From the NCBI GenBank assembly GCA_029974875.1, contig JARKQP010000393.1, forward strand, positions 1-20,427: 20,427 bases of DNA, given 5' to 3'. Both the position numbers and the translations under genes were made by a program. Below are positions 1 through 8,094 of this stretch, in pieces. Under the pieces are notes generated by a model. It had not been told where the DNA came from. It ran no database searches and saw nothing but the letters and a program-made list of their open reading frames with translations. The stretch's first letter is position 1. The number at the start of each line of letters is the position of its first letter. This DNA is from Mobilitalea sp. (GTDB lineage Bacteria; Bacillota_A; Clostridia; Lachnospirales; Lachnospiraceae).

Positions 1-1301
1 TGACTATCCCCTCGCTCCTTAGTGATCTTTTGGTCGATAAAATAGTCCTTTAGCTTTTTTCTTCCACCCTCTGAATTTACCTGGATATAGTCGCCTTCCC
101 TACGGTTTCGCATTTCAACAGCATTCTCTATTTTATCATAATCGAACCATTTCATACAACTGTTTTTCGGGATTGGCGTGTTTTTTTCATAATTTAATAT
201 CTGAGCCTCTAAAAACTTTCCTTTTTGAGGAAGAAAGCACTTTCCCGGAATGCTGATCCTGACCGGAGACATCCGGACCGAAGTCTCTTTCCCGGCGCTT
301 TCTTCTTTCTTAAACAGCCTGATCGCCCCATACTCACGGCAGGCCAGGATCCCGCAGGGTAAATGGATGAGCTTTCCCACCTGCTTCGTTGTAAGCTTAA
401 GGACAGCCTCCACGTGCTTCGCCTCCAGATTTTTAAGATTACCGGACAGCTGCTCCAGCACCTTGCGGACTAAACCCTTCCTGATAACCGCTGCTTCCTT
501 TTCCAATGCCTCTGTCTTAATAAAATAGCTATCCTTTTCCCGGGTCACTGCCTCCGGATATCTATCTGCCACACAGGCATCAATAAACTCCAGCGCCTCG
601 CCCAGCTTCAGGGCAGATTCATTGATATTACGGATTGCACCCGAATTAATCTCCTTCACGGCATAGGCCAGCATCACATTGCGGATCTTATTTCTGCTAT
701 AATCCTCTGTAAGGTTTGTGGCATCCGTCCGGTATGTGATCCCCTCTCCCTTAAGGTAATGCTCTATTTCATACCTTTCTACCTGCAGGAAGGGCCGTAT
801 CAGCAGCACCTGGCCAGCCTCTGTTTTTAAGCTGCGCACCGGTTCAATACCGGAAAGCCCCTTCATCCCCGCGCCGCGCAGCAGATGAAAGAGAATTGTC
901 TCGGCATTATCATTCATATTATGCGCAACCGCAATTTTATTACACTTATTTGATTTACATATCTCCAAGAATGCCTGATATCTGGCATTCCTTCCCGCTT
1001 CCTCTTCGGATAAGCCCTGCTCTGCGGCCATACCCCTGACATCCATATGGAAGGCAAAAAACCGGATACCCAGCTGGCCGCAAAGCTCCTTCACATACTG
1101 TTCATCACCGGCTGCTGCCTCTCCGCGGATTCCATGGTTTACGTGCACCGCCAATAGGGTACAGGGAATTTCCAGGGAAAGCTCCCTGAGCACATACAAA
1201 AGGCAGACAGAATCAGCGCCCCCGGATACACCGACGACAATTCTATCCCCCTGATTTATCATATGATGCTTCTTTACGTAATTGAATACTTTTTTAACCA
1301 C
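1..1301 (-). CDS. tilS: tRNA(Ile)-lysidine synthetase TilS (C-terminus cut by window edge)
   Basis: TilS converts the wobble cytidine of tRNA-Ile2 (anticodon CAU) to lysidine with ATP and lysine, so the tRNA reads AUA instead of AUG. About 433 codons are visible with no stop before the window edge. The ATP-pyrophosphatase P-loop SGGADS is at residues 26-31, followed by HVNHGIRGEA and AHNMNDNAET, both typical of the TilS N-terminal domain; the C-terminal part has the RRGDYIQ-like and KKLKDYF segments of the TilS C-terminal domain (seen here as RREGDYIQ). I chose the GTG at 1301 because an in-frame stop lies seven codons upstream and the resulting N-terminus aligns with known TilS starts; an ATG at 1262 is the alternative. 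No strong Shine-Dalgarno site precedes the GTG. It lies downstream of spoIIE, as in Bacillus, but is separated from it by a 211-bp hairpin-rich repeat. Confidence 0.93.
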   Translation of the reverse strand, partial: MVKKVFNYVKKHHMINQGDRIVVGVSGGADSVCLLYVLRELSLEIPCTLLAVHVNHGIRGEAAAGDEQYVKELCGQLGIRFFAFHMDVRGMAAEQGLSEEEAGRNARYQAFLEICKSNKCNKIAVAHNMNDNAETILFHLLRGAGMKGLSGIEPVRSLKTEAGQVLLIRPFLQVERYEIEHYLKGEGITYRTDATNLTEDYSRNKIRNVMLAYAVKEINSGAIRNINESALKLGEALEFIDACVADRYPEAVTREKDSYFIKTEALEKEAAVIRKGLVRKVLEQLSGNLKNLEAKHVEAVLKLTTKQVGKLIHLPCGILACREYGAIRLFKKEESAGKETSVRMSPVRISIPGKCFLPQKGKFLEAQILNYEKNTPIPKNSCMKWFDYDKIENAVEMRNRREGDYIQVNSEGGRKKLKDYFIDQKITKERGDS

Positions 1302-1356
1302 GATATAACCATGAGCCTTTCAGATTCTGGAGACTTTGCACGTAGCACAGATCTCC

Positions 1357-1567
1357 GGTGTGAAAAGTATGCCATGTATGGCACACTAGAAATTCTTAGT
1401 CCACGTATTTTGTGGGCTTAGAATTTCTTCTCACTCTTCCAAACATGCTGCCATAGGCAGCACAAACATAAGTGGGAAGAACGCTGCCCTTGCGTTCTTC
1501 CAGTGTGAAGCATAGAAGTTGTTAGGCACCGTCTTTTGGTGCCTTAGAACTTCTCTTCACACTTTTC
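1357..1567. repeat. Modular hairpin repeat, copy 1 (five hairpins)
   Basis: This 211-bp block fills most of the 341-bp gap between spoIIE and tilS. Its outer ends are inverted relatives (GGTGTGAAAAG at the left, CTTCACACTTTTCC at the right). Inside are five hairpins: GCCAT/ATGGC at 1371-1382; AGAAATTCT/AGAATTTCT at 1388-1428; TGCTGCC/GGCAGCA at 1446-1462; GGAAGAACGC/GCGTTCTTCC at 1475-1501; and AGAAGTT..GGCACC/GGTGCC..AACTTCT at 1514-1554. Read on the minus strand, the last two and the spacer between them closely match the plus strand of copy 2 at 9812-9947; the AGAAATTCT hairpin and the TTTCACACCGG end match copy 3 at 8095-8157. There is no open reading frame. The remaining gap sequence (1302-1356 and 1568-1642) holds only a weak TCATAAT/ATTATGA inverted repeat near 1594-1616. 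Confidence 0.85.
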
Positions 1568-1642
1568 CTATCATTTATCCGTAGAGTACTCTCATCATAA
1601 TCTATTTATTATGATATTTCAACGGTTTTTCAAGTCCTATTT

Positions 1643-3931
1643 CTATTTTAACCATATTCCGGCAGTTATTACCGTCATATCGTCCCTCGGGACATAATTA
1701 CTTTTCGAAAGCGTTGTCTCCAGAATCCGGTTTGCAATTTCCTGGACGTTATTACTCTGGATTTCCATGATGAGCTTCTCCATATAAGCCTCCTTGTCCT
1801 CTTCTTCAATGCAGTCCAATACCCCGTCCGTCACCATGATGATGATATCCCCCTCATACAGCTTCTTTGTGACGGTGTCATAATCCACATTGCCAAACAT
1901 TCCGATGGGTAATGTGGTGGAGGTAATTGTCTCCACCCAGTTATCCCGCTTAATAAAGGTTGCAGCCGCACCGATCTTAATAAATTCGCACATCCCAGAA
2001 AATAAATTAATCAGGTTTAAGTCAACGGTGGAAAAGGTCTGCTGGTCAGCCTTGAGTACCAGGCTGGAATTAATCAGCTTAATTGCCGTCTCTGCCCTAA
2101 AGCCTGCCTCGATCATCTGCTCCAGCAAGGACATTACGGTCTCACTCTCCTGGGCTGCCTCCTTCCCCGTTCCCATTCCGTCTGAAATTGCGATCATGAA
2201 TTCCCCTGACTCCAGCTTAAGCAGGGAAAAATTATCACCGGATACATTCTCCTTCATAGCCCGGGCAACTCCCGTCAATACCTTGAATTTAGTATCCGTC
2301 ATAAATACAAAATTCTCATAGTCCTTCGTGATAACAGATTTCGAAGCCTCGGATGCCCTCATTTTATTAGAAAGTACCTCTGAAATAACAGCTGCCGCTT
2401 CCTTCGCCGTCACGCAACGCCCGCCCTGGCAGGCGGCACTGAGGTAAATTTCCTTCCTGTTATCCCCCCGCTCAAATATTGTGATATCCTTTACATGGAT
2501 ATGCTCTGCCTTAAGGGCCCGGACCACACGCTCTTCGTCGGATCTCGCCCCCTGGGCCGTCTCATAGATATCTCCCGTAATCTCCTGGATGACGGTGGAT
2601 ACCTCCTTTAGCTGCTCTGCAATTACCTCCCTGCTTTCTGAGATACGGTTATGCCAGATACGGTTAAGCTTCGCAATCTCAAAGCCCCGGTTCGTCTCGG
2701 CAATGAACTCCTCCGCGCTGATACAGTCCGACAGGAACTGGGCAGGAATGTCCTCCACACCAAGGACGCCCTTCTCCTGGGCCTTTTCAAACATCAGGTT
2801 GGCTGCCTCATAGGTCTGCCCAAAATTATGCTCCCAGCAGTTGCTGCACTGATTACAGTTTTTACAAAGCTTCTCTGAGATATCCTCAAAAATCCGGTTA
2901 ACCTCCTGCTGCTTCAGCTTAGTCTGCTGCTCCGCTATTGTATCCAGGGTCTTAGAAAGCTTCAAAAAGGATTCGGAAAATATCTTCATTCTTGCCTTTG
3001 CTATCTTCTTCAGATTTTGTGCGGCAAGCTGCTCCTGCCGTCCTGTACCGCCGGCCGCGTCAGCTCTATAGATCAGGCTGCCGGGAATCAAAAGAAATGC
3101 AAGGACGGCAGAAATTAATGCGCTTATTTCCGGTATGGTCAATTCCATCTCCTTACCCACAACCCCCATGACCGCCGCCACTATCATATAGACCATTGCC
3201 GTCGGGAATCTGCCCATTTCACGGAAAATAGCCGCTACAATTCCCATCATCGTATACATTCCGATGTCTGCCACAGCTGCTCCCCGTAAAAATAGCGCAA
3301 AACCGCAAACTGCACCTGTAATTGTTCCCTGGCCTACCCCGTATTTATACGTAAAAAATAAAACCGTAAAATAAACAACCGTTTCCAGAGGTGAAAAATA
3401 ACTGTTATTGTACTGGGGAATTGCATAAATGACAATCGCCATGAGGGCCGCTATGCTGACCATCTGCTCATTTGTCATTTTGTAGCCCTTCCCCCCCTGC
3501 AGGATATAATCAATGCCATGCTTAAAGATGAACACGGCGACTATTGCTACCACACATTCCAGAACCGCCAGCCAGGCTCCCCTGACCGTTACCCCCTGTG
3601 AAAACAGATCCGTTAATGAGATTATCCCCAGCAGGACAGGAGCCATGGAATAATGGATTAGTTTCGGTATACTACGTTTCCTTAGCAGGGGCGATTCCAG
3701 CAAAATAATTGTTGCCACCATAGCCAAGGTGTATCTCACCGCCTGCATAGGTTCCATAATTGTGACAAGGCTAAGAAAAATCACAATACAATTTAGTCCT
3801 TTACTAAGACCCGTCGTACAAACTGCCATAAAATATGCAATTGCCAAGGGATCAATACCATAAAAAGATGCCCTGGCTACCATAAATCCAATCGCATAAA
3901 CTAAAAGTGCTTTGCTGCTGATACCTTTCAT
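1643..3931 (-). CDS. spoIIE: Stage II sporulation protein E, membrane PP2C phosphatase
   Basis: SpoIIE is the septum-associated serine phosphatase that dephosphorylates SpoIIAA, releasing sigma-F in the forespore, and also works with FtsZ in polar septation. The 762-residue protein has about ten hydrophobic segments over residues 5-290, a coiled-coil-like linker over 300-350, a cysteine cluster CKNCNQCSNC (C356, C359, C362, C365), and a PP2C domain over about 545-762. Metal-binding signatures are VSGDNFS (563-569), SDGMGTG (583-589), TDGVLD (701-706) and RDDMTV (749-754). The length is a little below the roughly 800-residue norm. An AGGAGG lies 12 bases before the ATG, somewhat far. The gene has its own Spo0A-type promoter at 4084-4117, so it is probably expressed apart from the divIC operon. 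Identification is secure; metal binding by the cysteine cluster is inference. Confidence 0.97.
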   Translation of the reverse strand: MKGISSKALLVYAIGFMVARASFYGIDPLAIAYFMAVCTTGLSKGLNCIVIFLSLVTIMEPMQAVRYTLAMVATIILLESPLLRKRSIPKLIHYSMAPVLLGIISLTDLFSQGVTVRGAWLAVLECVVAIVAVFIFKHGIDYILQGGKGYKMTNEQMVSIAALMAIVIYAIPQYNNSYFSPLETVVYFTVLFFTYKYGVGQGTITGAVCGFALFLRGAAVADIGMYTMMGIVAAIFREMGRFPTAMVYMIVAAVMGVVGKEMELTIPEISALISAVLAFLLIPGSLIYRADAAGGTGRQEQLAAQNLKKIAKARMKIFSESFLKLSKTLDTIAEQQTKLKQQEVNRIFEDISEKLCKNCNQCSNCWEHNFGQTYEAANLMFEKAQEKGVLGVEDIPAQFLSDCISAEEFIAETNRGFEIAKLNRIWHNRISESREVIAEQLKEVSTVIQEITGDIYETAQGARSDEERVVRALKAEHIHVKDITIFERGDNRKEIYLSAACQGGRCVTAKEAAAVISEVLSNKMRASEASKSVITKDYENFVFMTDTKFKVLTGVARAMKENVSGDNFSLLKLESGEFMIAISDGMGTGKEAAQESETVMSLLEQMIEAGFRAETAIKLINSSLVLKADQQTFSTVDLNLINLFSGMCEFIKIGAAATFIKRDNWVETITSTTLPIGMFGNVDYDTVTKKLYEGDIIIMVTDGVLDCIEEEDKEAYMEKLIMEIQSNNVQEIANRILETTLSKSNYVPRDDMTVITAGIWLK

Positions 3932-4083
3932 ACTACATACTCTCCTCCTGATTCACCTGGATGTAAATACAAACAAATACATGCACATACACTGCATACC
4001 ACCTTCTATAAAATAATAAAAATTACGTAGCAGCTTTTCAGCCTTTCCTCTCAGGGCAGCTTCTGCTTGAAGGTCGTGTTGTA

Positions 4084-4117
4084 ATTATAGGAAGAGCTTT
4101 TTAAAATCTTTGTCAAA
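4084..4117 (-). promoter_or_regulatory. spoIIE promoter, 21-bp spacer, overlapping Spo0A box
   Basis: On the minus strand TTGACA (4111-4116) and TATAAT (4084-4089) are both perfect sigma-A hexamers, separated by exactly 21 bases instead of 17. B. subtilis spoIIE and spoIIG promoters are known for this over-long spacing and need phosphorylated Spo0A. A perfect 0A-box match, TTTGTCAAA, overlaps the -35 at 4109-4117. Weaker box-like sites lie just upstream at 4143-4151 (CTTGTCAGA, minus strand) and 4164-4170 (TCTCGAA, one mismatch to TGTCGAA). The predicted leader is about 147 bases. Spo0A control is inferred from this arrangement. Confidence 0.8.
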
Positions 4118-4450
4118 ACAAATCCTTGTTTCCTGAAAACTTTCTGACAAGAAAACCACACAATCTCGAAAAACCTCATAAAAAAAACCCTAATTATCGT
4201 TAAGACCATCAGCCTGTCCTTTAGCCCCCTAAAGCGCCCCTTAAAATTGCTTCCTAAAGCTATCGTTTAAAATTATAATTTTGCCGTTATAAAGCTATTA
4301 AAATATATATTTTTATGTATTTATATGGGAATACTAGGAAATCACCCGTTAAAAATATCTATTATCAGGATATACTAAAAATTATTTAATTAAAAAAGGC
4401 AAAAAACATTGTATTTTATGGAAATAAATATAGAAAAAAGCTGGGCAGCT

Positions 4451-4459
4451 TGTTATAAT
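4451..4459 (+). promoter_or_regulatory. Probable extended -10 promoter of the chemotaxis receptor gene
   Basis: TGTTATAAT is a perfect extended -10 (TGnTATAAT), about 100 bases before the receptor start. The -35 position 17 bases upstream (TAGAAA, 4431-4436) matches only partly, as is common with extended -10 sites. No convincing sigma-D motility promoter was found. The 629-bp gap between spoIIE and this gene (3932-4560) is AT-rich and otherwise holds only the spoIIE promoter region. Confidence 0.5.
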
Positions 4460-4560
4460 CATAAAATAGATTTAGTCAAGCCACACTTGAAAAATGCTTC
4501 CTAATATCATCTTTTGACCGCTGAATTAAGACTAGAAGCATGGGTCGGAATGGAGAAATT

Positions 4561-6270
4561 ATGTTATTAAAAAAAAGATCGGTTAGAACCAAATTAATTC
4601 TTAGCTTTCTAACAACAAGTATCATAATAAGTGCCGTATGCATGATCGGCATATTCTGTATCAAGGAGATGGGGCGCAATACCTCTACCATGTATGACGT
4701 CCACCTTCAGAATATTAATAATTTCCATGAAATCAAAGAAGATCTTCTGGAGGTAAGGGGATATCTGATTGAGATGGTCAATTCGGACAATTCCCATACC
4801 GTCCAGGCAGATGCCCAAAAAATCAACATTATCATGGGCAATCTCCTGATTCTAATAAACGACTTATCCCCCCGTATCGTTGACGAAAAGGATATCATCA
4901 CCTGGGACCTCTTCCAAAAAAACCTGCAAAAATACAAGGAAGGAACCCAGAAGCTAATTGATTTTGCCGTTGCTGGTGATTTCCAAAGTGCTGACCACAT
5001 CCTGCCAAGCATAACCTACACCAGGTTTGACATGGAAAAGTCCTTGGATTCCTTAATCAACGACAATATCCAAAGGGCTGATGAATCCAATGACCAGAAC
5101 GGAGCCTATTCCCAATCTGTAACCTTATTTATGTATACCGCACTTGCCGTCAGCTTCGTCTTATCGCTCCTGCTGGGAATCCTGATGTCAAGATATATCA
5201 AAAACGCCTTAAAGAAGGGGATCCAATTGGCAGAATCCATTGGAGACGGCGACTTAACCCTCCAGGTTACCACTAAGAATAAGGACGAATTCGGTACCTT
5301 AATCAGCGCCCTGAACAAATCCCAGCAAAATCTGAAGCAATTAGTGAACCAGATCATCTCCCAGTCCCAGGAGGTATCCGCCTCCAGCGAGGAGCTATCC
5401 GCAACGATTGAAGAATTGTCGGAGGATTTCAACAATATCAACCGCAATACGGAAAATATCGTCAAGGATGTTATGGACATCAATTCCGTAACCGAGGAAT
5501 TATCAGCCACAATTGAGCAGGTCGATTCCGGTATCACCCAATTGGCTTCCATTGCAGATAACGGTCATGAGCAGTCAAATGAAATCCGGAAAAGGGCAGA
5601 CAGCGTTAAGTCCCAGGGTATGTCATCCAGATCCCTGGCTGAACAGATCTATTCAGAAAAGCAGGAGAGCATGGTAAAGGCAATTGCTAAGGGTAAGGTT
5701 GTGGAGGAAGTCCTGATGATATTGGGCGCCATCTCAAATATTGCGGAGCAGACCAACCTGCTGTCCTTAAATGCCTCCATTGAATCTGCAAGAGCCGGGG
5801 AAGCCGGCAAGGGATTTGCCGTAGTTGCCAATGAAATCCGTCAGCTGGCAGAAAAATCAACGGACTATGCAAACGAAATCAACCATGTAATCTCTGATGT
5901 CCAGGAAGCCTTCCGGGATCTGGAGGCAAGCTCTGGGGAGCTGCTTAATTTTATTGACCAGCGGGTCCGGTCTGATTATGACCTATTGGTAAGCACCGGT
6001 GAAAGCTATGACCATGACGCCATCTTTGTAAATGAGTTTTCACAGGATACCGCTTCCATGTCACAGGAAATGAACGCCTCCACGCAAGAAATCAGCAGCG
6101 TGATCCAGAGCATTGCCGGTAACATGCAAAGCACTACCAGCAGCTCCGAAGAAATCCTAAGCAGCATGGGCAAAACCACCCAGGCCGTGGAACAGATTTC
6201 AGCCATGTCTGTCCGCCAATCGGAGATTGCAGACAGCTTAAATGCTTTGATACAGAAATTTAAAATTTAA
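4561..6270 (+). CDS. Methyl-accepting chemotaxis protein
   Basis: A transmembrane receptor that would pass ligand signals to the CheA-CheW kinase complex. The 569-residue protein has TM1 at about 12-34, an extracytoplasmic region of about 150 residues resembling a four-helix-bundle sensor, TM2 at 187-210, a HAMP domain at 211-263 and a signalling domain at 270-569. The conserved hairpin tip spans 391-433 with [20 protein letters not shown] and [18 protein letters not shown], the kinase-contact region. No C-terminal CheR-docking pentapeptide is present. I chose the ATG at 4561, with GGAGA four bases upstream, over an in-frame ATG at 4540 that lacks a site. The gene is the only plus-strand gene inside the yab/spoIIE cluster, has its own promoter and terminators, and looks like an insertion into that cluster. 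The ligand is unknown. Confidence 0.95.
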   Translation: MLLKKRSVRTKLILSFLTTSIIISAVCMIGIFCIKEMGRNTSTMYDVHLQNINNFHEIKEDLLEVRGYLIEMVNSDNSHTVQADAQKINIIMGNLLILINDLSPRIVDEKDIITWDLFQKNLQKYKEGTQKLIDFAVAGDFQSADHILPSITYTRFDMEKSLDSLINDNIQRADESNDQNGAYSQSVTLFMYTALAVSFVLSLLLGILMSRYIKNALKKGIQLAESIGDGDLTLQVTTKNKDEFGTLISALNKSQQNLKQLVNQIISQSQEVSASSEELSATIEELSEDFNNINRNTENIVKDVMDINSVTEELSATIEQVDSGITQLASIADNGHEQSNEIRKRADSVKSQGMSSRSLAEQIYSEKQESMVKAIAKGKVVEEVLMILGAISNIAEQTNLLSLNASIESARAGEAGKGFAVVANEIRQLAEKSTDYANEINHVISDVQEAFRDLEASSGELLNFIDQRVRSDYDLLVSTGESYDHDAIFVNEFSQDTASMSQEMNASTQEISSVIQSIAGNMQSTTSSSEEILSSMGKTTQAVEQISAMSVRQSEIADSLNALIQKFKI

Positions 6271-6304
6271 ATAACCTACGACCCCAAATGAAACATACAT
6301 ATCA

Positions 6305-6340
6305 CGGGAGGAATCTGCAAGCAGGTTCTTCCCGTTGTTT
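6305..6340 (+). terminator. Terminator of the chemotaxis receptor gene
   Basis: CGGGAGGAA pairs with TTCTTCCCG (one G-T pair), with an inner CTGC/GCAG extension, followed by TTGTTT. It starts 34 bases after the receptor stop codon. Confidence 0.75.
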
Positions 6341-6373
6341 AATGAGGATATGCTTTCACTAATTGGACAAGAC

Positions 6374-6426
6374 AAAAAAGATGTAGCTTCGCTAACATAT
6401 TGTTAGTGGAGCTACATCCTTTTTTC
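6374..6426. terminator. Bidirectional terminator between receptor gene and tRNA-Met
   Basis: GATGTAGCT (6380-6388) pairs perfectly with AGCTACATC (6410-6418), with an inner CTAACA/TGTTAG stem. Six A's flank the left and a T-run flanks the right, so it can act on both strands. On the minus strand it ends the tRNA-Met transcript 25 bases after the tRNA; on the plus strand it backs up the receptor terminator. Confidence 0.88.
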
Positions 6427-6443
6427 ATTGCCATAACCGGTAA

Positions 6444-6517
6444 TAGCGAAGGACGGATTTGAACCGCCGACACCGCGGGTATGAACCGCGTGCTCTCGCC
6501 AACTGAGCTACTTCGCC
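6444..6517 (-). tRNA. tRNA-Met (CAT), elongator type
   Basis: The 74-base cloverleaf has acceptor arms GGCGAAG/CTTCGCT (one G-T pair), D-arm GCTC..GAGC, anticodon stem CGCGG/CCGCG around loop TTCATAC, and T-arm GGCGG-TTCAAAT-CCGTC. The discriminator is A and CCA is not encoded. The paired G1-T72 end argues against initiator tRNA, and the GGTTCATACCC anticodon arm resembles B. subtilis elongator tRNA-Met more than the tRNA-Ile2 that TilS modifies. A tRNA-Met beside spoIIE is, as I recall, also found in B. subtilis. Confidence 0.95.
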
Positions 6518-6532
6518 AAAGTGACGAACTTT

Positions 6533-6561
6533 ATTATATCTGCTTTCCGGGGGATTGTCAA
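6533..6561 (-). promoter_or_regulatory. Consensus sigma-A promoter of tRNA-Met
   Basis: TTGACA (6556-6561) and TATAAT (6533-6538) are perfect hexamers with a 17-base spacer on the minus strand. The predicted start is about nine bases before the tRNA, so the tRNA is transcribed strongly on its own rather than only by read-through from divIC. Confidence 0.88.
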
Positions 6562-6642
6562 TCACTTTCTCCAGGAAAAATTGCAATTAAAAATTATACG
6601 AAAATTACGGGAAGCATAACAGAATTTCCTCTTTTGCTTAAA

Positions 6643-6939
6643 TCACTGGTCCTCCTCCGGGGTGAAGATGATTTCATCCGGATACACCAGCCCCAGCTTT
6701 TCTCTGGCCACCTCTTCAATATAGGCTTTAGTCTGCACATATGCCTTCAGGTTACTGATATCAAGGGCACGTTCCTTTTGTTCATCGACTTGTCCCTGGA
6801 GTCTTTTCATTTTAATCTGAGCCTGGTCATACCTATCCTGGAGTCCAATCCTACCGTAAGACACAATAGCAGCAAAAATGCATACTACTAATGCGATAAT
6901 CCCAAAGCCTGTACCATTTTTACCTCTTTTTCTCCTCAT
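6643..6939 (-). CDS. divIC: Septum formation initiator, DivIC/FtsB family
   Basis: DivIC is a bitopic membrane protein that joins FtsL and DivIB in the division complex and helps activate septal wall synthesis. The 98-residue protein has a basic cytoplasmic start (MRRKRGKN), a membrane segment at about 11-29, a coiled coil at 34-62 rich in Q, K and E, and the family C-terminal segment EEVAREKLGLVYPDEIIF. I chose the ATG at 6939 because GGAG sits six bases upstream; the same frame stays open to a GTG at 6975 that would overlap the yabQ stop, but that start has no site. It is the last protein gene before tRNA-Met in the yabP-yabQ-divIC run, the order also known in Bacillus. Confidence 0.9.
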   Translation of the reverse strand: MRRKRGKNGTGFGIIALVVCIFAAIVSYGRIGLQDRYDQAQIKMKRLQGQVDEQKERALDISNLKAYVQTKAYIEEVAREKLGLVYPDEIIFTPEEDQ

Positions 6940-6971
6940 AATAATCTCCATTCTCCACAAACCCGTGAAAA

Positions 6972-7610
6972 TCACTTTTTCTTTTTTGTCCTTTTCTTGT
7001 CGTCTTCTCTCCTCTCGCTGTCTTCCCTTTTCTCGCTGTCTTCTCTTCTTTTGCTGTCTTCTCTTCCTTTGCTGTCTTCTCTTCTCTTGCTGTCTTCTCT
7101 TCTCTCGCTGTCTTCTTTTCTTTTGCTGTCTTCTCTTTTCTTGTTGTCTTCCCTTTTAGTTATTTTAATTGATTTCTTCTTTTTTTTCAATTGCGTAATT
7201 ATGAATTTTACAGCTTTCTTAATCCTGCCCAAGACAATACCGCCTACTTTCCTGATTGCACCCATTGCTATCCTGAGGGGCTTTAGCAGCAGCTGTATTA
7301 GCTTCGTGACCCATTTTACAAGGAACTCACTGAGCATAAAGTGGTACAACACCATCCCAATCGCCATCCCCATCACACAAAACCCGCGGATGATCCCATC
7401 ATTCACCTGATAGATCATGGAAAAGATAAACAGACTGGCGGCAATCCAGAATAGTATGTCCTGGACCGCGATCATAATATTCCCATGCCTTTTTACTCTT
7501 CGGAAGATACGAATACCATCGTAGGTAAGCAATACAATTGCGCCCCATAAAATAGAGATTGCGAAAAACCGTAATTGTAGCATGATTTCTTCATTCATAC
7601 AAGTGACCAT
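6972..7610 (-). CDS. yabQ: Spore cortex biosynthesis protein YabQ with repeat tail
   Basis: YabQ is a membrane protein needed for spore cortex formation in B. subtilis, made in the mother cell under sigma-E. The first 140 or so residues carry the family pattern: membrane segments at about 12-30, 49-66 and 75-95, with the motif LTYDGIRIFRR between the first two, then basic amphipathic stretches. From residue 151 to 207 the protein changes to about nine tandem hexapeptides of the type KRREDS, followed by a run of lysines. That tail is encoded by an 18-bp purine-rich repeat (about 6985-7160) and is not part of the usual family. The start is uncertain: ATG at 7610 has GGAAAGG only two bases away, and ATG at 7598 is also possible. 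It follows yabP by 79 bases. Confidence 0.88.
   Translation of the reverse strand: MVTCMNEEIMLQLRFFAISILWGAIVLLTYDGIRIFRRVKRHGNIMIAVQDILFWIAASLFIFSMIYQVNDGIIRGFCVMGMAIGMVLYHFMLSEFLVKWVTKLIQLLLKPLRIAMGAIRKVGGIVLGRIKKAVKFIITQLKKKKKSIKITKREDNKKREDSKRKEDSERREDSKRREDSKGREDSKRREDSEKREDSERREDDKKRTKKKK
6985..7160 (-). repeat. 18-bp tandem repeat encoding the yabQ tail
   Basis: About nine imperfect 18-bp units, seen on the plus strand as pyrimidine-rich TCTTCTCTTCTCTTGCTG-type blocks, encode KREDSK/RREDSE hexapeptides. The unit length keeps the frame when the copy number changes. Its plus-strand reading gives a Ser/Leu-rich open frame that is only a shadow. Confidence 0.88.
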
Positions 7611-7689
7611 GGCCTTTCCAGTATCTGCAAACTTAGGACTGCAGGTACAATATTTGCAGCGTAAATTTTAAAGAAAGTCACTTTGACTC

Positions 7690-7977
7690 CTATTTAAAAA
7701 GCCTGCCAAACAAATTCTCAGAGGATTTCCCTAAACTGGAGGAATCGGAATAGGTTAGGCTGTCAATCCTTCCGTCAATGTCCACCTCGCCCTTTTCCAG
7801 GGTCAGACGGTTGACATGCAGCTCACTTCCACGGATCATCAATATCCCCTGCTCCGTTTGGAGCAATACTTCTCCTGCATCAAAGGACAGCACATCATTA
7901 ACCCCGGTAATTGCTGCTGCCTTCCTTGCATTAATATTAAGCTTATGTCCTTTTAAAATCGGTTGTCTCTCTTCCAT
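7690..7977 (-). CDS. yabP: Sporulation protein YabP
   Basis: YabP is a small sporulation protein of the YabP/YqfC family, co-transcribed with yabQ under sigma-E in B. subtilis; its molecular role is not known. The 95-residue product starts MEERQPILKGH and keeps the family pattern: ILKGHKLNINARKAAAITGV followed by DVLSFDAGEVLL, an all-beta arrangement ending with LEKGEVDIDGRIDSLTYS. I chose the ATG at 7977 because AGGAGG lies nine bases before it; the upstream in-frame ATG at 7995 overlaps that site. A candidate sigma-E promoter is at 8045-8074 and a hairpin repeat lies just beyond it. Confidence 0.92.
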   Translation of the reverse strand: MEERQPILKGHKLNINARKAAAITGVNDVLSFDAGEVLLQTEQGILMIRGSELHVNRLTLEKGEVDIDGRIDSLTYSDSSSLGKSSENLFGRLFK

Positions 7978-8044
7978 CAAAAAAAACCTCCTCATACCCT
8001 TACTAAAGATAGTGCCGCTATTAACAGCGATTCTTTATCTTTTT

Positions 8045-8074
8045 AAGTATATGAGGAGACTTGCTACTTCATGA
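8045..8074 (-). promoter_or_regulatory. Candidate sigma-E promoter of yabP-yabQ
   Basis: On the minus strand CATATACTT (8045-8053) matches the sigma-E -10 consensus CATACAnTT at all but one position. A TCATGAA -35 (8068-8074) sits exactly 14 bases upstream, the usual sigma-E spacing, but matches TmATATT only at its first four positions. The leader to yabP would be about 60 bases. Sigma-E control agrees with what is known of yabP in Bacillus. Confidence 0.5.
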
Positions 8075-8094
8075 CGGTACATTTATTACAAGCT

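Noticed and set aside
1..30. A 13-base match (TCGCTCCTTAGTG) between tilS and the region near 8445
   Set aside because: Matches of this length are expected by chance in 20 kb, and the first lies in coding sequence.
1890..2321. A plus-strand 143-codon open frame
   Set aside because: It lies wholly within spoIIE on the opposite strand and has no recognisable domain or start signal.
4266..4293. A sigma-D (motility) promoter for the chemotaxis receptor, TAAA followed by GCCGTTAT
   Set aside because: The spacing is about 11 bases instead of about 15 and the -10 is imperfect; the extended -10 at 4451 is a better candidate.
6444..6517. tRNA-Ile2 (CAT), the substrate of the nearby tilS product
   Set aside because: The anticodon arm and the acceptor stem resemble elongator tRNA-Met; the CAT anticodon alone cannot distinguish them, so a tRNA classifier would settle it.
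6997..7410. A plus-strand Ser/Leu-rich open frame of 137 codons
   Set aside because: It is the antisense shadow of yabQ and its 18-bp repeat, with no ribosome binding site or family resemblance.
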